The notes: a model not told the origin generated them from the sequence alone. DNA of 64,000 nt from Zhengitettix transpicula (GCA_037074705.1 CM073590.1:37967895-38031894), one strand, 5' to 3'. Positions 23,691 to 34,476 are shown, counted from the stretch's first letter. Numbers and translations are program-made.

Positions 23691-25840
23691 TTGAAATCGT
23701 ACAAAGATAAAATGGGTATAAATACTATAAATCTAATTAACCCTGAAAAATATTTATTTCCCGCAAATATCGACCTTTTAACTTGTTTGAAAAATTTCAC
23801 ATATCGACGATTTAACATGATTGAAAAATACCACTCCGTCCGTTCCCGCCCCGAAGGATTAAAAGGCCAATTGAATGTCTTAATCAAACTCAGCGACATC
23901 CATAACCTTGATTTCGACTCCAATCTCGATTGCTTTTGCCTTATTTTTATGTAATGCACTCCACCCCAACCCGTAAGGGGAGCTCGCCTCCAAAATCCGA
24001 AAGAGGTTGAAATTAAGCACGGAGAATATATAGAGAAATTTTATTAATTTCATTGATTCCGAAATATATTTATCTGACACAAAAAAATGGCGGTCTGCAT
24101 GTTTTTAAATTTCTAACCCCGTCCATCTCCGCCCAACTCCTCCCACCCCAGCCCACCCCTCACGCGTTGTCCCGATTGTTATAAATAAACTCAGCTACAT
24201 CCATTACCTAGGTTTTTCTCATTTTATTTTCTTGTAAGTCTCATCATTTCCCACCCCTTCCAATGCCCCTCCCTCATGCCGCAAGAGGGGTTGAAATTTT
24301 ACACACATAACTTGGATAGAACTACTATAAATCTAATTAACCCTGAAAAATATCATTTAACCCAAATATTGTTCGTGATTGTTTGTTTAAATTATTTCAC
24401 TTCTGGTCATCTCCACCCTTCGGAGTTAAATGACCAACAAAATGTCATAATTGAACTCAGCGACATTCATAACACTGTATTTGACTCTAATCTCGGTTTT
24501 ATTCACGTCAATTTTTTTTAACTCCCGTTCACCCCAACCCCTAATGTGAGCTTCCTCCCAATCCCGAAAGGGGTTCAAATTAAACACGGAGAACGTGTAG
24601 TGAAATTTTAATAATATCATTGTTCCCGTAATATATTTATTCGACGAAAAATTCATAAAATGGGTGGAAATACTATAAATCTAATTAACCCTTGAAAATA
24701 TTTATTCCACGCAAATATATACCGTTTAACATGTTTGAACCTTTCCACCCCCGAATACCTCCGTTCCTGGGAGGATAATTGCTAGTTGAATGTCATAATT
24801 AAACTCAGCATAACTTTGGTTTTGACTCCAGTCTCAATTGTTTTCAGAGTTATTTTCTTGTAACACCCCTCCACAACAAACCATAGAGTGTTTATTTCCA
24901 TGCCGTAAAATGTTTAAATTTTACTCACATACATTAGTAGAAACACTATTAATCGCTTTTACCCCGAAATTATTTATCCGACTCAAATATCGGTCGTGTT
25001 ACCATGTTTGAAGATTTCCACCCCAACCTCCTCCGCTTGTGAGACTTAAATAGCAACTTGAATATCATAATTATACTCACTTAGAACCTTAACCCTGGAT
25101 CCGAGTCCAATCTCAATTGTGTTTGCGTTATTTTTATATAAATCGACTCCACTCCACCCCCCCCCCCATTAAGGGTGCTAAGTCCAAATCCCGAGAGAGG
25201 TTAATATTAAATATATGGAACGTGAAGAGACTTAAAATAAATCTCAGTGAACCAGAAAAATATTTATTTGACGCAAATATCGACTGCTTATCATGTTTGA
25301 AAATTTAAACATTTGTCTACCCCCGTTTGGGAAGTTAATCTGTAAGTTGAATGTCATAATTAAATATAATATAAACCCTCTTTCGACTCCAAACTTGTAT
25401 GTGATTGCGTAATTTCATGTAATGCCACTCCACCCCCATTCCGTAAGGTTGCACCACTCCCATGCCTAAAAGAGGTTGAAATTATACACAGATAACATGT
25501 AGTGAAATTTTATTAATGCCAGTGATCCTGAATTTTATTGATTCTACGCAAAAATCTACCAGTTAGCATATTTTAAAATTTATTTCCCCTCATCACCGCC
25601 AATTCCCACCCACCCCTGAGCGTTTCTCAATTTGTTATAAATAGTCTCAGCGACATACATAACCCTGAATTCACTCGAATCTGTTTTTTTTGCGTTAATA
25701 TAATGAAACGCCTTTCCACCCCCAACCCTAAGTGTGCTGCCCTCCCATGCCAAAAGTGGTTGAAATTATACACAAACAACATCAGTAGAAATACAATTAA
25801 TATAATTAACCTCCACGAAGATTTTGTAAAGTTCTATTCT
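23690..25840 (-). repeat. Satellite-like tandem array, inverted orientation
   Basis: The same monomer family as 19185-23000 is read on the minus strand. Markers are TTAATTAACCCTGAAAAATA-type blocks near 23735, 24340 and 24685, AAACTCAGCGACATCCATAA near 23885, and C-rich centres such as CACTCCACCCCAACCC. Spacing is again about 260-300 bp. The array decays into LTR-like sequence near 25840. Confidence 0.85.
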
Positions 25841-26250
25841 GCCGAAACTGCTTTTACTTTCCAATATTTACGATGCAATACTTCCGTGAATCTTTTACTT
25901 TGTAATAATTCACAACTTTGTTTGGTAATACATTAACGACGTCTGCTCAAGTTTTATTTGTTCCGTCCTCTGCAATGTTTCGCCGCCAACTGCTCTATAC
26001 ACTCAGCGCGCTAACAGTCCTACAATACCTTAGGCCTCTTCCATTATTGTCCATTCTTGTGTGTGATTTGTTCCAGGATAACATTGGTAAATTATTGTGG
26101 AGTGGAGCAGACAACAAAATACAGCCAATCTTGCCAAATTTTAAAGTGAAGTGTAGAATTAGTGAAAAACAAAGCCTTATATTAAAAGTAAGGTGTGTGA
26201 AAGTGTCCGAACGAGGTAAAATTGATTGTACTGGTACCAAATAGATAGAT

Positions 26251-26305
<55 letters not shown>

Positions 26306-26785
26306 GCGAGAGAGAGAGAGAGAGTGAGAAACTGTAAGTCATAAATCCATTCAATTATTAATTTTAAAGATAAAATCGTCAGATTTCGTTTTTTTAATAT
26401 TGTAAATATTTGTGTATTTCCCTAGAAATTTGATTGTTTAAAAATAGTAATACCTTTCTTTATTTAAAGGCCCAGATAAAGACCCTTAGAGAAAGAGTAA
26501 AGTTTTTGGATTTTACGTAATAAATATTGTTAAGTTCAATAAATATCTATTTTGTAACTTGAATTCTTTTTGCGTATAATAAATTAATGTGTTTGTTTAT
26601 TTAACTAAAAATCTTATTTATTAACATCCTATTCATTTAAAAATTAAAATAATTAAATTGGCTTCATCAACGTGGGGCATATTTTGATTTTGTTTATATA
26701 ATTGTAATTTTATTTATATATTACATTTTGGCTTCATCAACGTGGGGCATTGTTTCATTTCAAATGGTTTCATTCTTGATTCTTA
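25841..26785 (+). mobile_element. Rearranged LTR sequence of the TA-associated family
   Basis: The right part (about 26325-26785) resembles the 3' half of the TA-associated LTRs (AAGATAAAATCGTCAGATTTCG) and ends TTCTTACA at 26785, against a 12-bp TA run. It contains two copies of GGCTTCATCAACGTGGGGCA (26664-26684 and 26730-26750). The left part has blocks resembling the opposite orientation (ACTGCTTTTACTTTCC compares with 5185-5200), so the segment is a mosaic. No gene is seen. Confidence 0.45.
26241..26326. repeat. (GATA)n and (GA)n microsatellite
   Basis: ATAG tetranucleotide repeats, interrupted by a short TA stretch, run to about 26304 and pass into an AG run to about 26326. Confidence 0.95.
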
Positions 26786-26797
26786 CAATATATATAT

Positions 26798-28028
26798 TGT
26801 AATTCCTTGAAGGAAAGGCATTGTTTCAGATTAATGGTCTTGGCCGTCAGAGAAAGTTGTAATGTTGTGTACTTAGGATTGGTATTGAAGAGTCAGCGCA
26901 AGACATCTACGGGTGGCCTGTCGCAAGATAAATCTGTTAAGGCAGGCATTGTTTCTGATTAATGGCCTGGACAGTTCAAAGAACAATTTGTAATGTTGTT
27001 TACTTAGGATTGAGGGGCAGTTTGGGCGGTCTGAAGAATTTAGAACAGCGCACGTGCGTGCGGGGGTGAGAATACAAGTTCAAAGTAATTGAGGGTGCCA
27101 AGACAAATTAGACCTGTCTCGATGGTCGGCTTTGGGACAAGACAGAGTAGCGAGCTATTTTTGCTAACTAAGGAACTGCAGCTGCAGAATGTAAATCTCG
27201 GGATAATGGAGGAAACTGTCATCGGGCAGTTGCGACGTAGCTTTGGAACAAAGGAAAATGGAATGGACTGTGATATATAAGCAAGAGCGACTTTTGAAAA
27301 AGTTAGTTGAGTTTTGGAGTCAGGAGGGGAGTTAGAGTTGTGGAGGCGTACGGCGAGCACCGAGAATGGAGAAATTTTGCAGCCTGCGAGAGAAATAGCA
27401 AAATTATTCAACGATAAACATTTTTGTATGCAGAAGTCTAATCTGTTGTAATATCAAAATTTGACCACTGTCTTCGATGGTAGGAGACCAGGACACTGCA
27501 TCCGGCGTCTAATAATATTCAGAACGAGCAAATAATATTTCTTTAACAAATGGAGAACCAACTTTTGTCAAACCAACAGTGTTTATTAGAATCAGTGTTT
27601 AAACGTCTCGTCTATAAAGTGTGTGTGTAATGAACGAGCCAAATTTTCCTGAGTAATCGTAAGTTGAAATTTCATGGTATTAATAAATGTAAACGGAATT
27701 AAAAGATACAGTCAGATATCGTTCTATTCTTTTGTGTTAATAAAAGAAACTGTTTTAAATTTAAAATCAATGTGGTAGAATAATTCGTTAATAATTTTCG
27801 TCGATGTCTAGACGAATAAATATTTCTTGTTAATTTAAAGATAAATGTTGGGTTCCTTGATTATTTAAATGTTCTGTCCGTTATCAAACCCAGTAAAGAA
27901 CCATGAGAGATTGAGATCTTTTTATAATTTTAAATTGTATAATTGTTAATTTTTGATAAATAAAAATTGTTTGTTGTTTATAAATATTAATCTTCTTCTA
28001 TGGACTCCCGTTTCGATTATAACATTTT
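26798..28028 (+). repeat. LTR 'c', 5' LTR of a gag-only gypsy-like element
   Basis: It starts TGTAATTCCTTGAAGG after a TA run and ends ...TTATAACA, next to a primer-site-like motif. It is collinear with 30982-32250 (shared GCACGTGCGTG, CTGTCTCGATGGTCGGC, GGAACTGCAGCTGCA, GATAATGGAGGAA, TCTAGACGAATAAATATTTC). Its first 200 bp contain two similar GGCATTGTTTC...GATTAATGG segments (26817 and 26943), suggesting an internal duplication. Confidence 0.6.
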
Positions 28029-28072
28029 GGCTACCACAACGTGGGCCAAATTAAATAATTACCCGTTTGATT

Positions 28073-28100
28073 ATTACATTTTGGCGCAACAACGTGTGGC
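28073..28100 (+). promoter_or_regulatory. Degenerate tRNA-Lys-like primer-binding site (second of a pair)
   Basis: ATTACATTTTGGCGCAACAACGTG followed by TGGCTCG resembles the tRNA-Lys complement TGGCGCCCAACGTGGGGC with an insertion and substitutions. A similar motif, ACATTTTGGCTACCACAACG, lies 50 bp upstream at 28022-28047. Confidence 0.45.
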
Positions 28101-28351
28101 TCGATTTTTGATAATAGGGCAGAATAATAATTAAAGAACGAAATCTGACCAACCGCGGTATTGCTGCGAGAAAGCATTTTGGATAGGATGTGCATGCAAA
28201 TTATTTTGGAAATGAATTGTACGCGTGTGAAAGTTAGAGGGTTATTGAAAAGAAAGAAAAAAGATTAAATGTGCATTTAAAGTTAAAGATGATAGCTTAA
28301 GTTTAGTTTTTTGTTTTAAGTGTTAGTTAGATGAAATTTAATTGAGAGAAA

Positions 28352-29346
28352 ATGGGTTCTAGAGTTAATAATTCACATAGAAAAATGGAAGGAGATGGTG
28401 GATATATGATGATATTAGAAATATTGTTTAAAAAAATGGAAGATATGAATAAAAGTATAAATAAAAATGTAGCAGAAATGTGTATGAAAAATGATCAGAA
28501 ATTGGAAAAAGTAGATAAAAACATTGCAGATTTGAGTGCAAAAGGGGAAAAGACATCTGAAAGAAATGAGGGCAGATATAAAGAAAGATAAAGCAGAGAA
28601 TAACAAAAGTATAAAGGCCGAAATAAATGAATCTAAAGTAGAATGTAGGTTGAATTATGCGTTGTTAGCAGCAGAATTAAGAGAATGGAGAAATGAAAAT
28701 AATGAAGGAAATGATATAACTAGTGAGAATATTAAAGTGGGCAGTGCAGAGATAAAATCTTATTGTGTAGAAAAAGTAAATAAGCAAAATGTAAACATTG
28801 AAATAGAAACAGGTGAAGTAGCAAATAAAGTTTGAGATAGAAGTGATAGTTATTGAAAATGTTGAAGAGAATTTAGTTTTCATGGGGCATGAAGCTGATA
28901 ATGATAAAGGAGACATTAAAGGGTTAAGTATTGAAGGTGTTAATGAGCAGGGAGATGAAATAGTGGGAGAAAGAGGTGAGATAGGGGCAGATGTTAATGA
29001 AGTAGAAAATTATGAAAGAATAGAAGAATTACAGGGAGGTGTTGTGAAGTATTACGGAAATGTTTGTTTACAAAGATGAAGGGGGAGCATGGCAATGAAA
29101 ACTTTGAGGAATATAGAAATAAAATTTATGATGATAAAGCAGATGGGATTTAAGAATTTAAGACAAGTAATTGGAAATATTGAATGTTATTTAAACATAG
29201 AATTTGGAAACAAGATTTTAACATTGGTGAATGGAGGGGAGAAAGATGTAAATAATGAACATCTGATTAGATGCAAATATGGAACAACTGGAGAATTTTG
29301 GCAGAATGCAGGTCAAAGCATTTTTTGGTTCAGAGATACGGGATAG
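28352..29346 (+). pseudogene. Fragmented gag-like reading frames
   Basis: Consecutive plus-strand frames at 28352-28591, 28536-28835, 28843-29079 and 29089-29346 together read as one lysine- and glutamate-rich protein. It has coiled-coil character at the start (ILFKKMEDMNKSINKNVAEM) and a more globular end (EHLIRCKYGTTGEFWQNAG). Stops and frame changes separate them. Position after a primer site, composition and likeness to the frame at 13428-14092 suggest a gag. No zinc knuckle is seen, so this is an inference. A diverged duplicate of the 3' half lies at 29950-30490. Confidence 0.4.
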
Positions 29347-29717
29347 ATGTAAAGTTTAGAAGGGATTTAAATAATTAGGAGGATTAACGTTCTTCGTTAA
29401 TCACACGTGTAGCATACATGGTTACTCCAGCTACAGAGATATTTTCTTATGTTTCAATACTCTGTTTTCTTCTATCTTATACCTGAAGGGATAGTCGTGT
29501 TTAACTATCATAGGTCTAGTAAACCTAGGGAACCTTCTTGCTACAAATTATAATTTTCTTTTCTAGAATTTGGTCTTCGTCACTATTAGGTGCTCAAAGC
29601 TATTTTAACTAAAGCTATTTCTTCTTGTTCTTCCTGAATAAATATTGATGAATTCTAACCAGAGGAAGTATGATGAAAACATTCGAAGGTTTTAAAAAGG
29701 AAACCATTGTAACATGG

Positions 29718-29859
29718 ATTGCTTGTTTTTTTTTATTGAAATACGGGGGGTTCTAAATTCTCGCTTTATTCATTTTGTGATAGGGAATCACTGATAAGTG
29801 TTTTGCGGATAGGCGAGCGGCATTCGTGACCGAAAACGTTTCTATATTTTTTCTCTTGC
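29718..29859 (+). repeat. Left arm of a ~142-bp inverted repeat
   Basis: It runs from ATTGCTTGTTTTTTTTTATT to TTTTTTCTCTTGC and is the reverse complement of 31353-31495 with only a few mismatches by eye. Confidence 0.9.
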
Positions 29860-29949
29860 TATTTTAGTGGCAGTTGCTACAATGTTTGTTTATAAAAGCG
29901 TGATGAGGGAGTAGAGACAGGAGGATAGGTGGAATGAAAATGTAAGTAA

Positions 29950-30490
29950 AATGAATGTTGGTAGTTATTGAAAAAGGTGGAAAATAATTAAAATTTGGAG
30001 AGGCATAAAGCTGATGTTGAAGAAGGAGAGATTAAAGGGTTAAGTAGTGAACAGGTGGATAAAAAGAAAGATGAAATATTGGGAGGATAGTGGAAAATGG
30101 TAATGAAGTAGAAAGTGATGAGGAAATAGAAGAATTGAAGGGAGGAATTTTGAATCAAAATAAGATAGGAGGATTTGTCTAGAAACATGAAGTGGGAACA
30201 CGGGAGTAGTACAGGGAAAACATTAAGAAATGCCAGAAAAAAATTTAGGAAGGTATTTAAGAATTTTAAGCAAGTTATTAGGAGTTTGAATAGCTAAATA
30301 TTGAGTTTAGGAAACTTGAACGTTGATAAATTGAGGAGGAGGGGAGAAAAATGTAAACAAAGAACATGTGATCGGATGTAAACAAAGAACAGCTGGTCGG
30401 AAGTAAACATGAACAGCTGGAGAATTTTGGGGAGAATGTAGGTCAAGGCTTATTCGAGTCTAGAGACACGGGATAGAGTTAAGATTTAAA
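29950..30490 (+). repeat. Diverged internal duplicate of the gag-like 3' half
   Basis: It parallels 28843-29350 block by block: GGCATAAAGCTGAT against GGCATGAAGCTGAT, ATTAAAGGGTTAAGTA in both, GTTGAAG/GTTAATGAAGTAGAAA variants, GAGAATTTTGGGGAGAATG against GAGAATTTTGGCAGAATG, and AGAGACACGGGATAGA against AGAGATACGGGATAGA. Its frames are broken. Confidence 0.75.
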
Positions 30491-31352
30491 TAACTATTGA
30501 TTAGAAATAAGTCTAAATTTTAATAATATTTTGTTAAAAAAAAAAAATGAATGAAAATAGTTATTCTTAATTATAAAATTTAAGAAAAGATAAATTTGAT
30601 GAAATCTAAGAATTTAAAATGATAGGAAGGGTTGTAGCTCTTAAGTTAAAAGGTTTTTATTTGATTTTGTGGCACCCACAAACATAGAAATAATTTGTAA
30701 TATGGGGCATATAATTTTTTTAAAATTAGGATTAAGACCAAATATGCACATTTAATTAAAATCGTAAAACTTATTTAAAATCTTAATACCAATTATGTAA
30801 TGAGAAAAATAATACATTGCACCAATATTTAACGGGAAATTTTGTAAATATTTTAATTAACGGTAATTAGATATAAGTTTCCGATCGAAATCTGACAAAT
30901 TAGGGCAAATCTTGTAAGAAATTTAGTTTTGCGAAGAGTAAAGTCTAGACATTCCTTTCTCAAACTAAATTTGGGGCATAATGTAATGCCTGTTAAGTGA
31001 GGCATTGTTTCTGATTGATAGTCTGGACTGTTGGAGGGGCATTTTGTAACGTGTTTATTTAGGTTTAAGTTTTTCCTCGTTCTTGGAAGTACTGGTTGTG
31101 TGGTCTGGAGAATTTGAAACCGTGCACGTGCGTGTGGGGGTGGAGAAGGCAAATGAGTCCCACCCAAGTGATTGCGGGTCCTGTCTCGATTGTCGGCTTT
31201 GACATGACAGAGTAGTTAGCCATTTGTTGACTACGGAACTGCAGCTGCATAATATAAATCTTGTGATAATGGAAGAATCTGTCAACTGGCATTTGCGACG
31301 AAGTTTTCGAACAATGGAAAAGTAAAATCGGGAGGATATAAGGGAGAGATAA

Positions 31353-31495
31353 GCAAGAGAAAAAAATATAGAAACTTTTTCAGTCACGAATGCCGCTCGC
31401 CTATCCGCAAAACACTTATCAGTGATCCCCTATCACAAAATGAATAAAGCGGGAATTTAGAACCCCCCGTATTTCAATAAAAAAAAACAAGCAAT
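31353..31495 (-). repeat. Right arm of a ~142-bp inverted repeat
   Basis: Reverse complement of 29718-29859. It lies inside LTR d, where the collinear LTR c lacks this block after TAAGCAAGAG, so it is an insertion relative to LTR c. Confidence 0.9.
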
Positions 31496-31503
31496 TCATG
31501 TCA

Positions 31504-31735
31504 GTTGTGCTGCGATCACCGAGGCTGGAGGATGTGATTAAGAGACATTGTTTAAGCGGGGGAGTTGTGCTGCGATCACCGAAGCTGGAGGATGTGATTA
31601 AGAGAGACATTGTTTAAGGCAGTAGTTGTTCAGCGCTCACCGAAGCTGGAGGATGTGATTAGGAGAGACATTGTTTAAGGCAGTAGTTGTTCAGCGCTCA
31701 CCGAAGCTGGTTGATGTAAGAGAGACATTGTTTAA
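31504..31735 (+). repeat. Four tandem ~60-bp units
   Basis: Units start near 31504, 31564, 31625 and 31685. Each holds a CACCGAAGCTGGAGGATGTG block and ends AGAGACATTGTTTAAG. Units 3 and 4 share TTGTTCAGCG, while units 1 and 2 share TTGTGCTGCG. The last unit is shortened. Confidence 0.9.
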
Positions 31736-32245
31736 GAAGAGTCGTCGTCGAAAGATTGCAGTTTAAAGTCGCAGCCAAAGCATAGGAGAGAGGACTTGTT
31801 AAATTTACAGTAAACCAGTCGTCGTCGAAGCAGAGCAGAGTAAATTCGTCGAAATACCACAAACTTTCTTTTTCAAACCAACAGTATTTAGTAGAATCTG
31901 TGAATTTAATAGAAGCTGTGAATACCCCACCACTGTGTTCGAAAGGTAAAAGTATCCTGGGCAGCCGTAAGTAGCAAATGAACAGTAAAATGATTTTTTG
32001 TAAACCGACTTAAAAGATAATGTCAGATATCGTTCTGTGTGTTGATAAAATAAACTGTTTAAATTTAAAGTCCATCTTGTAGTATAAGTTCATCGATAAT
32101 TAATTTCGTCTATGTCTAGACGAATAAATATTTCTTTTTAAATTAAAACTAAATTTTGTGTTCTTTGATTATGTTTAAATGTTCTGCCGTTATCAAACCT
32201 AGTTGAGACCCTGAGAGTTTTTTATTAAATCGTATAAAAATGTAC

Positions 32246-32248
<3 letters not shown>

Positions 32249-32285
<37 letters not shown>
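32249..32285. repeat. (TA)n microsatellite
   Basis: TA run at the outer end of LTR d. Confidence 0.95.
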
Positions 32286-32288
<3 letters not shown>

Positions 32289-32839
32289 TTCGAATTTGGA
32301 ACTTGTTATAGCCATTGGCATTTAGAAACTATTGTTGACTCATATATACTCAAAGGACACTTTCATAGTGCAGCGATTTCTCTGACATCATACCGCAAAG
32401 ACGAGAGAACGTACCCTTTCAGCATAACTTGCTTAACTTAAGCTTTTAGAAAAATTCACCACTTACATGCAGTTCTTGCTGTTACCGATAAACTCGCTGA
32501 TTTTGACAGACAAAGCGCTGGAAGCCAAATCTGCTCACATCTGTCTCCGCCATCGCAACCAGCACCAGTAAATCCGCCCCATGGATGTTTTGAAGAATTA
32601 CTGACCTGTATAAAGTGTATGTTAAATCATTTCGCTTGTAATCGCTCTCTAGGACGCCATCGCAAACGACGTTCATTGTCTACCAATCGCTACCCAGGAC
32701 GTAACGACGGTAACATCACAAATTCAGTGCGTTTGTAAGGAAGTGTCCCGACCCTTGTTGCTCTTGAAAAGCATCGTATTTAAAAGCCAGAAGGAATCAG
32801 CAATGGTGACGAGTGTTTTGACAATGGTACGTCTCCTTT

Positions 32840-33965
32840 TCGAAAAAGCCGAGAAAAGGTTTCTTTGTTGACACCGCTGCCTCAGTCATTCCACAAGGCA
32901 AAACGCACTTATGTGTAGAGTATCGAACACTCTCTCCTCTCCGTTTTTGAACTAAGGTTCCCACCATTCGAGGCACCTCGGCCTATTCTGAGAGGTGTAT
33001 GTTCCGGGGTCACAGACCTTGGGCATACGGTAAGAGTTGTCCGCTATTCCCATTGGAATAGTCGGCCAGCTGCCTCCTAAACTGGTCGAGGCACGGAGAA
33101 GGGAATGCTGCGTCCAAACAGCAAACTCCTCTCCCGCTTTCGGAAGGGCGTGGGACAAGTACCCGAGCTACCTGATGCAGGTTTTTCTATGGTTTTTCCT
33201 GCATTTCTTTAGGCGAATGCCGGGTAGGATCCTTAAAACATAGTCCGGGGCCCTAGTAACCCTTGGCTACCTTCCTCTACCCTTCCGCATCCCCCCTTTC
33301 AAATCCCTTCCTATGCTATTAAAGGGGAGTTGCCACAATGTGGATTACCCTCATGTAGCCTGTTACCCTATAAAAAAACACTCTCTACGGAGCCAATGAT
33401 TTTTCTATTCCGAACTACGGAATTACAAGGCGATGCATCAGCCTCGGTCTTTGTCTCGTTTTCCAGTCGAAGTTCGTCGTCGATTACGTCATTAATCACA
33501 TCCTTGGCTTTGTTTTTCTAAGTCAATACAGATTCTCGTGGACTTACGTCGCCACAAACTCATCGATGGTTTATCAACAGTCTGTCAATGCAATTCAACG
33601 CTAATCGCCTGATCCGGCGATCGAAACGATATTACCTATTATCGATTCACTTTAATATAGACTGCTTGAATAATTGCTTGGCTTGACAAGATCAGAATAA
33701 TGAAGCATGATGTATTTCACCACATCGTGGCTCACGGCCTACCTTCCCATGAAAAACCTCGACGGTCGGTCCAGCTCGTTTAATAACCGTTAAACTCGAA
33801 TTTGATTATTTGTTTGCAAAAGGCATTTGCGTCCCTAATTCATCGCCTTGGTCATACACGTTCCAATGCCTGACGGTGGATGGCAAACGAATGGGGACTA
33901 CGATCACAGCCCCGAACATTCAGGACTTTCCCATCGTTTTTCTGCGACGCGCGTATTTTCACAAA
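32840..33965 (+). mobile_element. Decayed Ty3/gypsy (Mag-like) protease and RT fragments
   Basis: Near 32855-32890 a frame reads FFVDTAASVIPQ, a mutated aspartic-protease motif (FVDTGAS-type). After an intervening dispersed repeat (about 32945-33335), HDVFHHIVAHGLPSHEKPRR appears at 33705-33764. This matches the start of Ty3/gypsy reverse transcriptases (HHI-TxGPP-PRR). Then come fragments of AKGIC-SSPWS and PDGGW--GDY in two frames (33820-33900). Stops and frameshifts are frequent. Clade assignment is a guess from motif wording. Confidence 0.55.
32945..33335. repeat. Dispersed non-coding repeat
   Basis: A GC-richer block with TTTTCTATGGTTTTTCCTGC followed by TTTAGGCGAATGCCGGGTAG. I recall this wording from abundant short dispersed repeats in insects. 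It interrupts the protease/RT relict. Its ends are uncertain. Confidence 0.35.
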
Positions 33966-34169
33966 TAAAGGAAGGTAATTCCTTCATGAAAATACCGAAA
34001 TAAAGACATTTAATATGGCAAAAATTGTAAATAGTAATGATTGGCAAATTACAATGTTATGTATGCAGGGCACGTCGGTCGCGTTGGACAGGCCTGCTCT
34101 ACGCTGTCTCCCAGGCGATAGCTCCCGTTTCAGTCGTCTTCAAGAGCCAAGAGTTGACGGCGAATATTT

Positions 34170-34400
34170 TCATTCCAACATTCCACGTACGAGGCGATCT
34201 CTGAGCACGTCGTCCAGTGTTACACTAAATTCGCATTTCGCCGATATCCGGCGCAATTCCGCGATGAAAGCTGCGCTAGAAAGTCGCATCTGCACAGTTG
34301 TAAATTTGTTGGCCATGCAATAAAACTGAAGTATTTCTGTCCATTCACTCCAGTTTGATGATGGTGCCGCATTAAACGATTGAACTGTGCCGTAACTCAC
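34170..34400 (-). pseudogene. Gag-like fragment of a Mag-type Ty3/gypsy element
   Basis: The minus-strand frame contains NWSEWTEILQFYCMANKF, then AFIAELRRISAKCEF and TLDDVLRDRLVRGM. The last two blocks resemble the conserved gag region of Mag-like and K02A2.6-like elements (F-AELRRL--CEFG--LD-MLRDRLVCGI). It is in the opposite orientation to the nearby protease and RT pieces, so the locus has been rearranged or two insertions meet. It is 76 residues long and truncated at both ends. Confidence 0.65.
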
Positions 34401-34433
34401 TGTTGACTTATTTTGTTTTTATCAATTGAACAG

Positions 34434-34435
<2 letters not shown>

Positions 34436-34473
<38 letters not shown>
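34436..34473. repeat. (TA)n microsatellite
   Basis: TA run directly against the ATTACA end of LTR e (minus strand). Confidence 0.95.

Positions 34474-34476
<3 letters not shown>

Larger units (their letters stand above)
26798..32250 (+). mobile_element. Non-autonomous gag-only LTR element of the TA-associated family
   Basis: Two collinear direct LTRs (26798-28028 and 30982-32250) flank about 2.95 kb of internal DNA. That DNA holds primer-site-like motifs, a fragmented gag-like frame and a partial duplicate of its 3' half, but no protease, reverse transcriptase or integrase. TA runs lie against both outer ends (about 26786-26797 and 32249-32285). TTTGGGGCATAA just before 30982 may be the polypurine tract. 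Many stops indicate an old or non-coding copy mobilised in trans, if at all. Confidence 0.5.
30982..32250 (+). repeat. LTR 'd', 3' LTR of the gag-only element
   Basis: It starts TGTAATGCCTGTTAAG after TTTGGGGCATAA and is collinear with LTR c. It is interrupted by the right arm of the inverted repeat (31353-31495) and by 60-bp tandem repeats (31504-31735). It ends near a TA run at 32249-32285. Confidence 0.6.

Noticed and set aside
28415..28916. Minus-strand frames rich in F, I and L (membrane-protein-like)
   Set aside because: Reverse complement of the lysine/glutamate-rich, A-rich gag-like region, which trivially reads as hydrophobic.
31504..31735. CRISPR-like array
   Set aside because: Direct tandem units of about 60 bp without unique spacers, inside an LTR of a eukaryotic element.
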